A DNA stretch of 64,000 nt, taken from positions 186,001 to 250,000 of the forward strand of contig JALNWQ010000002.1 of assembly GCA_023230855.1 (NCBI GenBank), read 5' to 3'. The position numbers and the translations under genes were made by a program. Origin of the DNA: Solirubrobacteraceae bacterium (lineage in GTDB: Bacteria; Actinomycetota; Thermoleophilia; Solirubrobacterales; Solirubrobacteraceae). This document shows positions 43,430-52,053 of the stretch, piece after piece (position 1 is the first letter of the stretch; each line of letters starts with the position of its first letter). The notes below the pieces were generated by a model that made no database searches, was not told where the DNA came from, and worked only from the letters and a program-made list of their open reading frames with translations.

Positions 43430-43473
43430 CGTTACCGTCCGGTGAACCAGCGGTGAACCGACGGTGAACGCCG
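43430..43473. promoter_or_regulatory. PHO-box array in the divergent winged-helix/DUF47 promoter
   Basis: Three GGTGAA units at 43441, 43452 and 43463, exactly 11 nt apart, preceded by a degenerate unit (CGTTAC) at 43430. Toward the left, GAGACT (43404-43409 minus) lies 20 nt beyond the array and 8 nt before the winged-helix ATG. Toward the right, TAGCGT (43497-43502) lies 23 nt beyond and 8 nt before the DUF47 ATG. This is the clearest regulatory array in the window. Confidence 0.85.
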
Positions 43474-43496
43474 TCGGCAGGACGCTCCGGCGACGC

Positions 43497-43502
43497 TAGC
43501 GT
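43497..43502 (+). promoter_or_regulatory. -10 hexamer of DUF47 gene (leaderless)
   Basis: TAGCGT, 8 nt before the ATG at 43511 and 23 nt from the end of the PHO-box array, so the array takes the -35 position. Confidence 0.55.
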
Positions 43503-43510
43503 GGGCCACG

Positions 43511-44173
43511 ATGTCGCTGTTCCCCACCCGTACGCCGACCGTCGGGCCCGGGTCGGACGTCGATCCGTTGACGGACCTCATCGGCCGGTTCGGATCGACG
43601 ATCGTCCAGGCGACGGCGACCCTGCGGACGCTCGTCGCCGAGTGCCCCGACCGCACCGGACTGACCGAGGAGCTCGCGCGGATCGAGCACGAGGGCGACC
43701 GGATCGCGCACGACGTCATCCGCCACCTGCGCCTGGGATCGCCCGGCCCGTGGCCGTTCGACGCCGAGGACGGGTACCGCCTGACCGGCGCGCTCGACGA
43801 CGTCGTCGACGCCACCGACGCGGCCGGCGACATGCTCGCGGTGTATCGGGTCGAGGCCCCCACCGACCAGGCCACCCGCCTGGCGGAGCTGCTCGTCGCC
43901 GCGGGCGCCGCGGTCGACGACGCGCTGCAGGCGTTCTGCGCCGGCGACGACGCCGAGCCGCACCTCGTCCGGATCCACCGCCTGGAGAACGAGGCGGACC
44001 GCACGAGCCGCGACGCGATCGGCTCGCTCTTCGTCGACGGGCTCGACCCGTTGTTCGTCATCCGGTGGAAGGACATCTACACCGCGATGGAGGACGCGAT
44101 CGACGACTGCGAGCGCGTCGCCCACGTCCTCGCCGGGATCGAGCTCAAGCGCCGCGGCGCGACGAGCCGCTGA
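43511..44173 (+). CDS. DUF47/PhoU-like protein
   Basis: A 220-aa all-helical protein of the DUF47 (PhoU-like) family, with IEHEGDRIAHDVIRHL and the C-terminal DPLFVIRWKDIYTAMEDAIDDCERVA signature. These proteins normally sit beside a low-affinity Pit phosphate transporter and modulate it. No pit gene is in the window. It is divergent from the winged-helix/phoU operon and shares its PHO-box array, so it should be induced when phosphate is low. Confidence 0.9.
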   Translation: MSLFPTRTPTVGPGSDVDPLTDLIGRFGSTIVQATATLRTLVAECPDRTGLTEELARIEHEGDRIAHDVIRHLRLGSPGPWPFDAEDGYRLTGALDDVVDATDAAGDMLAVYRVEAPTDQATRLAELLVAAGAAVDDALQAFCAGDDAEPHLVRIHRLENEADRTSRDAIGSLFVDGLDPLFVIRWKDIYTAMEDAIDDCERVAHVLAGIELKRRGATSR

Positions 44174-44272
44174 CGCGCCCCGGCGGCTCCGTCGCGCCCC
44201 GGCGGCCCCGTCGCCCCGGAGCCGGGCGCCTCCGTCGTCCTCGACGCGGGGCCCGGCGCCCGCCCCGCGCCG

Positions 44273-46789
44273 TCAGGCCACCCGGCGGCGCACGTCGGGG
44301 CGGGCCGCCTCGTGGGCGGCGTCGGCGGCCGCGTCGCGCTCGGCCGCGCGGAGCGTCCCCGCGGCGAGCGCGGTGCGGTACCCCTCGGCCAGGCGCTCCA
44401 TCGACGCGTCCCAGGTCCGCTCGGCCGCCGCCTCCAGGCCGCCGGTGGCGAGCACCGCCGCCCAGCCCGGGTCCGATGCGACCGCGACCACGGCATCGGC
44501 GAGCGCGTCGGCGTCGGCGGGCCGCAGCAACCCGTCGACCTCGTCGTCGACGAGCGACCGCGGGCCGCCCTCGTCGACGGCGACCACCGGCAGCCCGGAC
44601 GCCTGGGCCTCGAGGATCACCTGGCCGAAGGTGTCGGTCCGGCTGGGGAAGAGGAAGACGTCGGCGTTGGCGTAGGCGTCGGCGAGCGCCTCGCCGTCGA
44701 GCCAGCCGAGGAACGTCGCGTGCTCGCCCAGGCGGTCGCGCAGCAGCGCCTCCTCCGGACCACCGCCCGCCAGCAGCAGGTGCAGGCGTGGCTGCCGGCG
44801 TCGTGCGGCGAGGAACGCGTCGACGAGCAGGTCGACGCCCTTCTCGCGGGTCTGGCGCCCGGAGTAGAGCACGAGCAGCGGGTCGTCGACCGGCGCGGTC
44901 GCCCGCAGGCGGTCCCGCACGTCGGCGCGGCGCCGCTCCGGCCCGAACCGCGTCAGGTCGACGCCACGGTCCCACCGGCCGATCCGGTCGGCGGGCACCC
45001 CGAGGCCGGCGACCGCCTCGTCGCTCTGCGGGCTCGGGGTGAGCACGACGTCGGCCTGCAGGTAGAACAGCCCGGTCGCGAGCGACGCCCAGTCCCCCAA
45101 GCGGTCGTCGTCGGTGCGCAGCCGCGCGTAGGCCGCGAGCTCGGTGTGGTAGCTCGCGAGCACCGGCAGGTCGAGGACCTTCGCCAGCGCGAGCCCGGCG
45201 ATCCCCGCCGGGCCGGGCGACACGACGTGCACGACGTCGTAGTGCCCCTCGGCGATCGTGTCGACGAGCGCGGGCACGGACGGCACGCCGATCCGCAGGC
45301 CCGCGTAGAACGGCGCGTCGACCTCGGCGACCGCCGGCAGGCGCCGGTCGACCGGGCCGTCGGTGCCGATGACGTCGACGTCGAACCCGTCGACGCCGCG
45401 CTCGCGCAGCGCGGCGAGCACCCGGGTGACGCCGTGCGTCGACCCGATCCCGTCGGCGAGGAGCGCCACCCGCGGACGCGCGCCGTCGACGCGCCCCTCG
45501 AGCTTGCGCTTCTCGCGGCCGAGGAACGCGGCCGACGGCGCGTACGGCATGACCGGGACGAGCGCGTCGACGAGCCCGGCGACGAGCGCGGCCGGGTCCG
45601 GGTCGACGCCGGCCGCGAGCCCCTCGACGGCGGCGACGACCGCGTCGGTGGCGACCGCCGAGCGGCGCTCGTGCTCGGCGCGCGCCCGGGCCTCCAGGTC
45701 GTGGTGCTCGAACCGGTCGTCCTGCAGCGTCGCGAGCAGGCCCGGCAGGTCCCGGTCCCCCAGGCCGACCGCGTCGAGCCACGCGGCGAGCATCGCCCGG
45801 GCGTCGTCGGGGGTGACGTCGTCGCCCTGCCGTCCGCGCCGCACGTCGGCCTCGGACAGCAGCCGCGACACGATCGACCCGATCGCCTGCGGGCGCGGAC
45901 GGGGACGCGACGGGGCGTCGCGGCCGGGGACGACCGACTCGGGGGCGTCGCCGCCGACGCCGAACGTCCGCGCCGCGATCGAGATCGCCGCGTGCGCCCA
46001 GCGCGCGGCGCTGCCCTGCGTGCCGCGCGCGACCGCCCGGCCCGCCCGGATGTGGGCGAGGTACTCGGCCGGGGTGTACGCGAGAGGCGTCTCGGTGAAC
46101 GTCTGCCCGATATCGACGCCGGCGTGGTCGTCGGTGCCGCCGACCCCGGTCTTGCCGAGCGTCTCGGCGACGACGGCCGCCGGACGGTTGAGCTCGGCGG
46201 CGCGCGAGCCGTTGCGGGTCTCCCAGATCGGGAACAGCTCGGTGAGGATCCGCCGGTGCCGGGCGGTGAGCGGGGCCTCGACGTAGAAGAACGGGTGCGC
46301 GAGCGCGGTGGTGATCTCGTGCTCGTGGAGGTACTCGGCGCAGCGGACGACGTCGTGGCGGTGCGCCTGGAGCCAGTCGTGGTCGTCCGGGGTGATGCCG
46401 AGGCACAGCACGTGGACCGCCTGCGGCTCGCCGCGGAACCACGCGGTGAGCTCCTCGCCGAGGAACGCGTCGGGCCGGTCGGCGATCTGGAGCGCGCCCG
46501 CGATCGTGTCGTGGTCGGTGATCGTCACGAAGTCCATGCCGCGCCGCTTGGCGAGCGCGTAGACCTCCTCGGGCGGCGTCGCGCACTCGGGCAGGCCGGC
46601 GGCGCGCTGCACCCCGAGCTTGCTGAGCTGCGACGCCGTGGAGTGGACGTGCAGGTCGCAGCGGCTGAGCGCCGGGGGAAGGTCGATCCGCGACGCCTCC
46701 GGCGGCGTGCCGTCCGGCATCCGCCGCGGGTCGACGTGGGACCGGTCGGGTGCGCCGCGGTGGTCGTCCGGACGCGGGTCGGTGCTCAT
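44273..46789 (-). CDS. PHP-domain phosphoesterase fused to GT4 glycosyltransferase
   Basis: An 838-aa protein. Residues about 43-310 form a PHP domain (CDLHVHSTAS, ITDHDTI, HPFFY, GTDDHAG), a metal-dependent phosphoesterase fold with its ligands intact. Residues about 455-800 form a GT-B glycosyltransferase, with the donor-site segment RTDTFGQVILEAQASGLP as in sulfoquinovosyl- and mannosyl-diacylglycerol synthases. A four-unit PHO box precedes it. A fitting role is to dephosphorylate a lipid precursor and glycosylate it, making phosphorus-free lipids in phosphate starvation (inference). The ATG at 46789 leaves about 40 disordered residues before the PHP domain. Confidence 0.87.
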   Translation of the reverse strand: MSTDPRPDDHRGAPDRSHVDPRRMPDGTPPEASRIDLPPALSRCDLHVHSTASQLSKLGVQRAAGLPECATPPEEVYALAKRRGMDFVTITDHDTIAGALQIADRPDAFLGEELTAWFRGEPQAVHVLCLGITPDDHDWLQAHRHDVVRCAEYLHEHEITTALAHPFFYVEAPLTARHRRILTELFPIWETRNGSRAAELNRPAAVVAETLGKTGVGGTDDHAGVDIGQTFTETPLAYTPAEYLAHIRAGRAVARGTQGSAARWAHAAISIAARTFGVGGDAPESVVPGRDAPSRPRPRPQAIGSIVSRLLSEADVRRGRQGDDVTPDDARAMLAAWLDAVGLGDRDLPGLLATLQDDRFEHHDLEARARAEHERRSAVATDAVVAAVEGLAAGVDPDPAALVAGLVDALVPVMPYAPSAAFLGREKRKLEGRVDGARPRVALLADGIGSTHGVTRVLAALRERGVDGFDVDVIGTDGPVDRRLPAVAEVDAPFYAGLRIGVPSVPALVDTIAEGHYDVVHVVSPGPAGIAGLALAKVLDLPVLASYHTELAAYARLRTDDDRLGDWASLATGLFYLQADVVLTPSPQSDEAVAGLGVPADRIGRWDRGVDLTRFGPERRRADVRDRLRATAPVDDPLLVLYSGRQTREKGVDLLVDAFLAARRRQPRLHLLLAGGGPEEALLRDRLGEHATFLGWLDGEALADAYANADVFLFPSRTDTFGQVILEAQASGLPVVAVDEGGPRSLVDDEVDGLLRPADADALADAVVAVASDPGWAAVLATGGLEAAAERTWDASMERLAEGYRTALAAGTLRAAERDAAADAAHEAARPDVRRRVA

Positions 46790-46796
46790 GCCCGAC

Positions 46797-46802
46797 AGCG
46801 TG
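46797..46802 (-). promoter_or_regulatory. Candidate -10 of the PHP-glycosyltransferase gene
   Basis: CACGCT on the coding strand, 7 nt before the ATG and 20 nt beyond the PHO box. The first base deviates from TANNNT, as expected for an activator-dependent promoter. Confidence 0.4.
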
Positions 46803-46822
46803 CGCTCCTCGCGGCCGGCCGC

Positions 46823-46866
46823 CGTGACGTGCTGGTGACCGTCGGGTGACGAAGGTGTGAAGCGGC
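46823..46866 (-). promoter_or_regulatory. Four-unit PHO box before the PHP-glycosyltransferase
   Basis: CGTGAC, GGTGAC, GGTGAC and TGTGAA start at 46823, 46834, 46845 and 46856, exactly 11 nt apart. On the coding strand they read as GTCACC/TTCACA direct repeats. The rest of the gap up to 46978 shows no ORF. Confidence 0.75.
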
Positions 46867-46978
46867 GCGCCGCGCCGACCGGCCCGTTTGCAGGGAGATC
46901 CGGCGCCCGGCTCCCGGGTGGGGCGCCGCCGATCGGGGGCGGGGTCGGGCGGAGGCGGACGCCGACCCGCCCCACCGG

Positions 46979-49075
46979 TCAGCCGGAGATGCGCTCCAGC
47001 TCGTCGTACAGGTCGGTGACCTTGGCCTTGGCGGCCTCGTGGCGGGCGGTGTTGCGCTCCGTCGCCTCGGGCGTCGCCCAGGCGTCGGGCGCGGCGAGCT
47101 CCTCCTCGAGCGTGGCGAGGTCGGCCTCGGCCTGCTCGATCCGTGCCTCGGTCCGCTCGATCTGCCGACGGCGGTTCTTCGACAGGGGCGGCGCGGTCGC
47201 GGTCCCGCCGCCCTTGCCGCCGACGGCCTTGCCGTCCTTGCCACCCGTCCCGGCGCCGCCGGTCCCGCCGCGACCGGGGCCCTTGCCGGATGCGGACCGG
47301 CCGGAGCCCTCCGCTCCCCCACCACCGTCGGTCGCGCTCCCCGTCGCACCGGACCCGCCACCCGTCGACGCGCCCCCGGCCTGCCGGCCCGCCTCGCGCG
47401 CGGCGCGCTCGGCGGCCTTGCGCTCCTCGCGGTCCTCGACGTACTGCTGCCAGCCGCCCAGGTAGTTGTGGAGCTCGCCGTCCTCGACGGCGACCGTGCG
47501 GGTGCCGACGACCTCGAGCAGCGCCCGGTCGTGGCTGATCATGATGAGCGACCCGGGGAAGTCCGACAGCGCGTCCTCGAGCGCCTCGCGCGACTCGATG
47601 TCCAGGTGGTTCGTCGGCTCGTCGAGGATGAGGACGTTGGCGTTGGACGCGACGAGGACCGCCAGGCCCAGCCGCTTGTGCTCGCCACCCGACAGGCCGG
47701 CGAGCTCCTTCTCGGCGTCCTCGCCCGAGAAGAGGAACTTGCCCAGCAGCGACCGGGCCTCGTTGGGCTTGAGCCCGGTGGCCTTGATGCACGCCTCGAT
47801 GACGGTGCGCGCCCCGGGGAAGTCGAGCTCCTCGCCGTGCTGCGACAGGTAGCCGACCTGCACGTTGTGCCCGGTGCGGATGACGCCGTCGGCGAGCGGA
47901 CGACGGCCGGCGAGGGTCTCGATGAGCGTCGTCTTGCCGACCCCGTTCGGTCCGACGAGGCACACGTGCTCCCCCCGCTCGAGCCAGATCTCGGCGTCGT
48001 CGAGCAGCACCCGGGCGTTCGGGTCGGACACCGTGCGGGTCGCCCCGGTGCTCTGGTCCTTGACGATCGTCGGCGGCGGCACCTCGATCCGGCCGTGCTC
48101 GAGCTCGTAGATGATCTTGCCGGCGCGCTCGGGCTTCTTGAACTGGAAGCCCATGGTGCGGGTGTCCTTGGGGTCCCGGGTGATCCGCTCGATCTTGTCG
48201 AGCGCCTTCACCCGCGACTGCGCCTGCCGGGCCTTCGTCGCCTTGGCGCTGAACCGGCGGACGAAGTCCTCCATCCGCGCGATCTGCGCCTCCTGCTTGG
48301 CGATCGCCTTGCCGAGCGCGATCTCGCGGGCGGCCTGCTCCTTGCGCCAGTTGTGCCAGGTGCCGGCGAAGAACCGGCCGCGTCCGGCCTCGATCTCGAG
48401 CACCGACGTGCCGACCGCCTCGAGGAACCAGCGGTCGTGGGCGACGAGCACGATCGCGGACTCGTACGCCACGAGGGTCTTCTCGAGCCATTCGAGCGAC
48501 TCGAGGTCCAGGTGGTTCGTCGGCTCGTCGAGGAGCAGCAGGTCGGGCTTGGCGCTCAGCGCGCGGGCGAGCGACGCCCGGGTGAGCTGGCCGCCGGAGA
48601 ACGTCTCGAGGTTGCGGTCGAGGTCGGCGTCGGTGAACCCGAGCCCGCGGATGACGTCGGCCGCCTCGTCCCGCCAGCGGTAACCGCCGAGCGCCTCGAG
48701 CTCGGTCTGCGCCTTGGCGTACGCGTCGAAGACGTCGAGGTCGCCGTCGGCCATCCGCTGCTCGTACTCGCGGAGCCGCGCCTCCAGGTCGACGAGGTCC
48801 TGCCGTCCCGACGTGACGTACTCCTGCAGCGTGATGCCCTGCTCGCGCGGGGGCCGCTGGTCGTGCAGGACGACCCGGGCGTTCTTCTCGTAGCTCAGCT
48901 CGCCGCCGTCGTGCCCGGTCTGCCCGGCGAGGATCCGCAGCAGCGTCGTCTTGCCCGCCCCGTTGCGTCCGGACAGCGTCATCCGGTCCCGGCGCTCGAG
49001 CTTGAACGACAGCCCCTTCCACAACGGGTTGCCGTTGATGTCCTTCTGCAGGTCGGAGGCGATGAGCACGGCCAT
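46979..49075 (-). CDS. ABC-F family ATPase with glycine-rich linker
   Basis: A 698-aa protein with two ABC domains and no membrane part: Walker A GRNGAGKTT and GPNGVGKTT, signatures FSGGQ and LSGGE, Walker B LLLLDEPTNHLD and LILDEPTNHLD. ABC-F proteins act on the ribosome (translation or antibiotic protection) or resemble Uup. Between the second ATPase and a C-terminal coiled coil (about 630-698) lies a low-complexity Gly/Ser/Lys linker (about 565-630). GGAGGG lies 6 nt before the ATG. Subfamily and role are uncertain. Confidence 0.92.
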   Translation of the reverse strand: MAVLIASDLQKDINGNPLWKGLSFKLERRDRMTLSGRNGAGKTTLLRILAGQTGHDGGELSYEKNARVVLHDQRPPREQGITLQEYVTSGRQDLVDLEARLREYEQRMADGDLDVFDAYAKAQTELEALGGYRWRDEAADVIRGLGFTDADLDRNLETFSGGQLTRASLARALSAKPDLLLLDEPTNHLDLESLEWLEKTLVAYESAIVLVAHDRWFLEAVGTSVLEIEAGRGRFFAGTWHNWRKEQAAREIALGKAIAKQEAQIARMEDFVRRFSAKATKARQAQSRVKALDKIERITRDPKDTRTMGFQFKKPERAGKIIYELEHGRIEVPPPTIVKDQSTGATRTVSDPNARVLLDDAEIWLERGEHVCLVGPNGVGKTTLIETLAGRRPLADGVIRTGHNVQVGYLSQHGEELDFPGARTVIEACIKATGLKPNEARSLLGKFLFSGEDAEKELAGLSGGEHKRLGLAVLVASNANVLILDEPTNHLDIESREALEDALSDFPGSLIMISHDRALLEVVGTRTVAVEDGELHNYLGGWQQYVEDREERKAAERAAREAGRQAGGASTGGGSGATGSATDGGGGAEGSGRSASGKGPGRGGTGGAGTGGKDGKAVGGKGGGTATAPPLSKNRRRQIERTEARIEQAEADLATLEEELAAPDAWATPEATERNTARHEAAKAKVTDLYDELERISG

Positions 49076-49138
49076 GGGCGACCCTCCATGGTAGGACGCC
49101 GGCCGGGTGGCGCGCCGACGCGTCCCGTGCCCGTGCGC

Positions 49139-49759
49139 TCATCCCAACCGCACCGCCGCCGTCCCGAACGCCACGTTGAAGCGGTCGCACCAGATGACGA
49201 CGCTGCGCATGGCGGAGATCCGGGCGTCGTCGGGGATGCGGTAGTTGTGGTTGCCGTGGGTGGCCTTGAGCTTGCCCAGTCGCACGTGACGTCCGTCGTC
49301 GTACGACCCCCACTTCCCGCCGGACGGCGCGTCGCTGAGCCACACGTGCAGATCGGGGCCGTCGCTGCTCGCGAGGTCCTCGATCCTGACGTAGCGACGC
49401 CCGTCGGCCAGCCGGGTGATCCGCACCTGACCGCTGGTGGCGTGCTCGGCGTCGACGAACCGCCCGGTGGCCAACGTCGTCGTGCCCGGCGCCGGGACCG
49501 TCCGTCCGGCGGCGGGCGGATCCGCCCGCCCGCCTCCGGGACCGGTCCGGGTCACGTCGGAGGACGCCGCACCCGATCCGGTGGTGGTGCCCTCGGACGT
49601 CGCGCTCGCTCCCGGATGGCCACCGACGACGGTCACCCCGGGGTCGGCCTCGTCCAGGTAGCTGCTGGTGAACAGGCGCCACGGCTCGAACAGCGCCAGC
49701 GCCACCGCCCCGACGACGATGACGGGAACGGCGATGGCGACGAGCAGCCGACGCGACAT
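49139..49759 (-). CDS. DM13-domain membrane-anchored protein
   Basis: A 206-aa protein with an N-terminal membrane helix (residues 5-25), a disordered Ser/Thr/Gly-rich linker (about 40-95) and a DM13 domain (about 97-206; GRFVDAEHATSGQVRI, DGPDLHVWLSD, HNYRIP, VIWCDRF). DM13 domains are thought to bind a cofactor and take part in electron transfer, using the cysteine; Cys is present here. It faces the outside. TACGCT (49766-49771 minus) is 6 nt before the ATG, which favours this start over a Met seven codons upstream. Confidence 0.88.
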   Translation of the reverse strand: MSRRLLVAIAVPVIVVGAVALALFEPWRLFTSSYLDEADPGVTVVGGHPGASATSEGTTTGSGAASSDVTRTGPGGGRADPPAAGRTVPAPGTTTLATGRFVDAEHATSGQVRITRLADGRRYVRIEDLASSDGPDLHVWLSDAPSGGKWGSYDDGRHVRLGKLKATHGNHNYRIPDDARISAMRSVVIWCDRFNVAFGTAAVRLG

Positions 49760-49765
49760 GTGGCG

Positions 49766-49771
49766 AGCGTA
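49766..49771 (-). promoter_or_regulatory. -10 hexamer of DM13 gene (leaderless)
   Basis: TACGCT on the coding strand, 6 nt before the ATG at 49759. Confidence 0.45.
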
Positions 49772-49803
49772 GGGGCGCAAGTCCCCCCGCGCACGGCCCC
49801 GAC

Positions 49804-50155
49804 CGGGTAGGTGGGTTGACCCGGCGCTGAGTGAGGTGCCCCTACTCGGTGCGACGGTCAGGCCGGGGTGCCGGCACGGTGGCCGTGGGCCAGGCAGTTT
49901 CTCGCCGCGCTCGGACGTCTTCGCCCGCTCGCGCCACCGGTCTGACCCGGCTCAGGGCCCCTAGTTCATCGATCCAGAACACCCGCCGCGGACGCCCCTG
50001 CGCTCGAGCACGGTGATCAACACGGAACTCGACCAAGAGCGGCGGCTACGACTAGATCGGGGACCGCGTCCCGGCCCCCGACCCTGACACCAACCAGGCT
50101 CAACCGGTGTCGGGGAGCGTCACCGCACGCGGTCGAGGTTCAACCCACCCACCCG
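49804..50155. repeat. About 350-bp segment with terminal inverted repeats
   Basis: The left end (49804-49821, CGGGTAGGTGGGTTGACC) and the complement of the right end (50137-50155, CGGGTGGGTGGGTTGAACC) match at 17 positions with one substitution and one gap. The segment fills most of the 405-bp gap between the DM13 gene and the vapC remnant. It has no convincing gene, only a 64-codon minus-strand frame (49842-50036) and a hairpin. It could be a MITE or a decayed insertion sequence. No target duplication was confirmed. Confidence 0.45.
50082..50115. terminator. Hairpin in the gap near the vapC remnant
   Basis: Stem CCCTGACACC (50082-50091) with GGTGTCGGGG (50106-50115), 10 bp with one G-T pair, loop 14 nt. 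It lies 50 nt after the vapC-remnant stop, so it may end that transcript, or it is an internal part of the repeat element. Confidence 0.4.
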
Positions 50156-50164
50156 ACCGAATGC

Positions 50165-50335
50165 TCATCCGTCGGACGTGATGACGTCGACGTACCGTCG
50201 CGCAGTGCGGGCGAATCGTTCGTCGACGGTCGCGACGGCCCCGGCTCGAACGGTCGGCACGTCTGGCGACGCGCCCGCCAACAACGCGAGTGCGGCGCTC
50301 GCGTCGAGCACGATCGTCCTCCCGCTACTGCTCAC
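50165..50335 (-). pseudogene. VapC-type PIN toxin remnant with internal deletion
   Basis: A 56-aa frame starting at GTG 50335, overlapping the antitoxin stop by 11 bp as in vapBC pairs. The first 20 residues (TIVLDASAALALLAG) are the start of a PIN domain with the first acidic residue. The rest (ATVDERFARTARRYVDVITSDG) looks like the PIN C-terminal end. The middle, about 75 residues with other acidic metal ligands, is missing, so it should be inactive. It is too short for most gene finders. Confidence 0.65.
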
Positions 50336-50549
50336 GCGCGTCGCGTACCGCTTCGACGATGGTCGCGAGCGACGCGCCGGACCGACGCTCCGCCTGCCGG
50401 CGAGCGAGCGTCGACCAGCGTCCTTCCGTCGACGCGATGAGCTCCTCCCGAGCCTGCTCCTCGACCGTGCGCCCGGCCTCGGCCGCCCGTCGGCCGAGCT
50501 CGCGCCGCACGTCGTCCGGGAGATCGTCCAACGAGATCACCGTCGCCAT
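50325..50549 (-). CDS. FitA/VapB-like ribbon-helix-helix antitoxin
   Basis: A 74-aa protein with an Arc/FitA-like RHH start (MATVISLDDLPDDVRRELGRRA, then RTVEEQAREEL) and a C-terminal tail of the kind that binds a PIN toxin. It is intact, while the following toxin is not. The RHH part would bind the pair's own promoter. The ATG at 50549 starts exactly at the fold. Confidence 0.8.
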   Translation of the reverse strand: MATVISLDDLPDDVRRELGRRAAEAGRTVEEQAREELIASTEGRWSTLARRQAERRSGASLATIVEAVRDAREQ

Positions 50550-50707
50550 GAGTCGCGCGACATCGTCGTTGCGCCCGCGGCGTACGGCCGCCAGGCCACG
50601 CCCGCCTCGCCGCAGGCGGCCCTGGCGATCGTCGGATCGATGCGGCACACCATCGCTCATCAACGTACCGCCTCCAGCGTGCTCGGACCAGGCGCGCGAC
50701 GCCTCGC

Positions 50708-51091
50708 TCACGGCCCCGTCAGGCGGAAGTCGACGCTCGTCGACACGTCGTCGCCGCCGAAGAGCAGGATGCCGATCACGACGAGGCCGAGGATGGCCCC
50801 GAGCAGGCCGAGGAGCCAGCCGGCGGCGGCGACGCCACGGCCGGTCTGCCGGCCGTCGGCGGCGTCGATCTCGCGCAGCGCACGGCGGGCGAGGACCATC
50901 GCGGCGACGCTGCCCAGGCCGAGCAACCACGCCATCGCCAGCAGGAGCGACCCGGCCGCGCGGCCGTTGACCGACGCGAGGGTCTGGACGTCGCGCGAGG
51001 GGTCGTCCTCGTGACCCACCGGGCGCGTGGGACGCGACGGGGGCGGCGGCACGTGCGGCTCGCCGGGGACCGGGACGGTGTCGGTGCTCAT
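50708..51091 (-). CDS. DUF4190-like small membrane protein
   Basis: A 127-aa protein with a Pro-rich cytosolic N-terminus (1-40) and two hydrophobic helices separated by a charged turn (LARRALREIDAADGRQTGRGVAAAG), the pattern of DUF4190 proteins of unknown function. TACCGT (51101-51106 minus) lies 9 nt before the ATG. The 158-bp gap to the antitoxin gene shows nothing clear. Confidence 0.75.
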   Translation of the reverse strand: MSTDTVPVPGEPHVPPPPSRPTRPVGHEDDPSRDVQTLASVNGRAAGSLLLAMAWLLGLGSVAAMVLARRALREIDAADGRQTGRGVAAAGWLLGLLGAILGLVVIGILLFGGDDVSTSVDFRLTGP

Positions 51092-51100
51092 CGTGCGCCG

Positions 51101-51106
51101 ACGGTA
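51101..51106 (-). promoter_or_regulatory. -10 hexamer of DUF4190-like gene
   Basis: TACCGT on the coding strand, 9 nt before the ATG at 51091. Confidence 0.4.
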
Positions 51107-51198
51107 CGACCGGCCCCCGTGACGATTCGAGGGGGCGATCGTGCCGATCCGGCGCCGGCGTCGCGCCCGAACCGTGACGCGCGCCCCGTCGCCCTCCC

Positions 51199-52053
51199 CT
51201 ACGCCACCGCCCGCCGCTCGCGCCGGAACGCGTCCCGCGCGATCGGCACCAGGCGCGCGTCGGCCGGGAGCACCGACCAGGCGGTGCGGACCGCCAGACG
51301 GACCGCGCGCATCGCCGCCTCGTCGGCCGGGGTCCACGACACCCCCAGGATCCGGCGGGCGCGGCGGGGCAGGGTGCCGCGGCCGATCCACGGCACCCCG
51401 CGCACCAACGCCGGACGCAGCGCCGCCCACGCCGCCGCCGGCACGTCGTCGGACGGCGGCGGCAGGTACGGGATGCGGCCCACGCCGTACGTCGCGGCCG
51501 GGGTGGCGGCCAGCGTCTCCTCGAACATCCGGTCCCAGTAGCGCAGGAACGCGTCGTAGTCCGGCGGGACCGGGCGCATCGACAGGCCGTAGCGGGCGTA
51601 CCACGTGATCGACTCGGCGTACGCGCGACGCCGCTCCTCCAGCGTCAACGGGGTGCCGAACAGGCGCTGGGTGGCGATCTGGCCCTCGAAGAACGTCGCG
51701 TGCGCCCAGAAGAACGCGTCGGGATCGAGCGCGTGGTACCGGCGACCGTCGCGCATCCGGCCGTGGATCGACCGGTGCCGATCGCGGATCCAGAGCGCCT
51801 CGTCGTCGTGGTCCGGGCCGTACACCGCGCGCAGGATCGGCGGTCCCGACCGCGACAACCGGTTGAACGGGTTGGCGAAGAAGTCCGACTCGTCGGTGAG
51901 CGCCCGCGAGATCACCGGGTGCATCGCCTGGAGGATCCCGGCGCGGTACGCCAGCAGCAGCCCGCGCGCGTCCCCGAAGCACCGCCACGTGACCGACCCG
52001 GGACCGAGCGGCGCCGCGCCCGCGAGCACGTCGGGCTCCCCCCGACCGCTCAC
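51199..52053 (-). CDS. MpaB/DUF2236-family oxygenase
   Basis: A 284-aa protein of the oxygenase-MpaB family (DUF2236), with LLLAYRAGILQAMHPVISRAL and FWAHATFFEGQIATQRLFG; the histidines in these segments fit the proposed haem- or metal-binding site. The family includes rubber oxygenase Lcp relatives and the fungal MpaB. The GTG at 52053 overlaps the monooxygenase stop by 4 bp, so the two oxygenases are made together. Substrate unknown. Confidence 0.87.
   Translation of the reverse strand: MSGRGEPDVLAGAAPLGPGSVTWRCFGDARGLLLAYRAGILQAMHPVISRALTDESDFFANPFNRLSRSGPPILRAVYGPDHDDEALWIRDRHRSIHGRMRDGRRYHALDPDAFFWAHATFFEGQIATQRLFGTPLTLEERRRAYAESITWYARYGLSMRPVPPDYDAFLRYWDRMFEETLAATPAATYGVGRIPYLPPPSDDVPAAAWAALRPALVRGVPWIGRGTLPRRARRILGVSWTPADEAAMRAVRLAVRTAWSVLPADARLVPIARDAFRRERRAVA

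Noticed and set aside
44145..49682. 1845-codon minus-strand frame
   Set aside because: It spans several real genes in another frame and has an Arg/Gly-rich composition; the true frames there carry intact ABC-F and glycosyltransferase motifs.
50178..51014. 278-codon plus-strand frame
   Set aside because: Antisense to the antitoxin and the DUF4190-like gene; Arg/Ser-rich with no motif.
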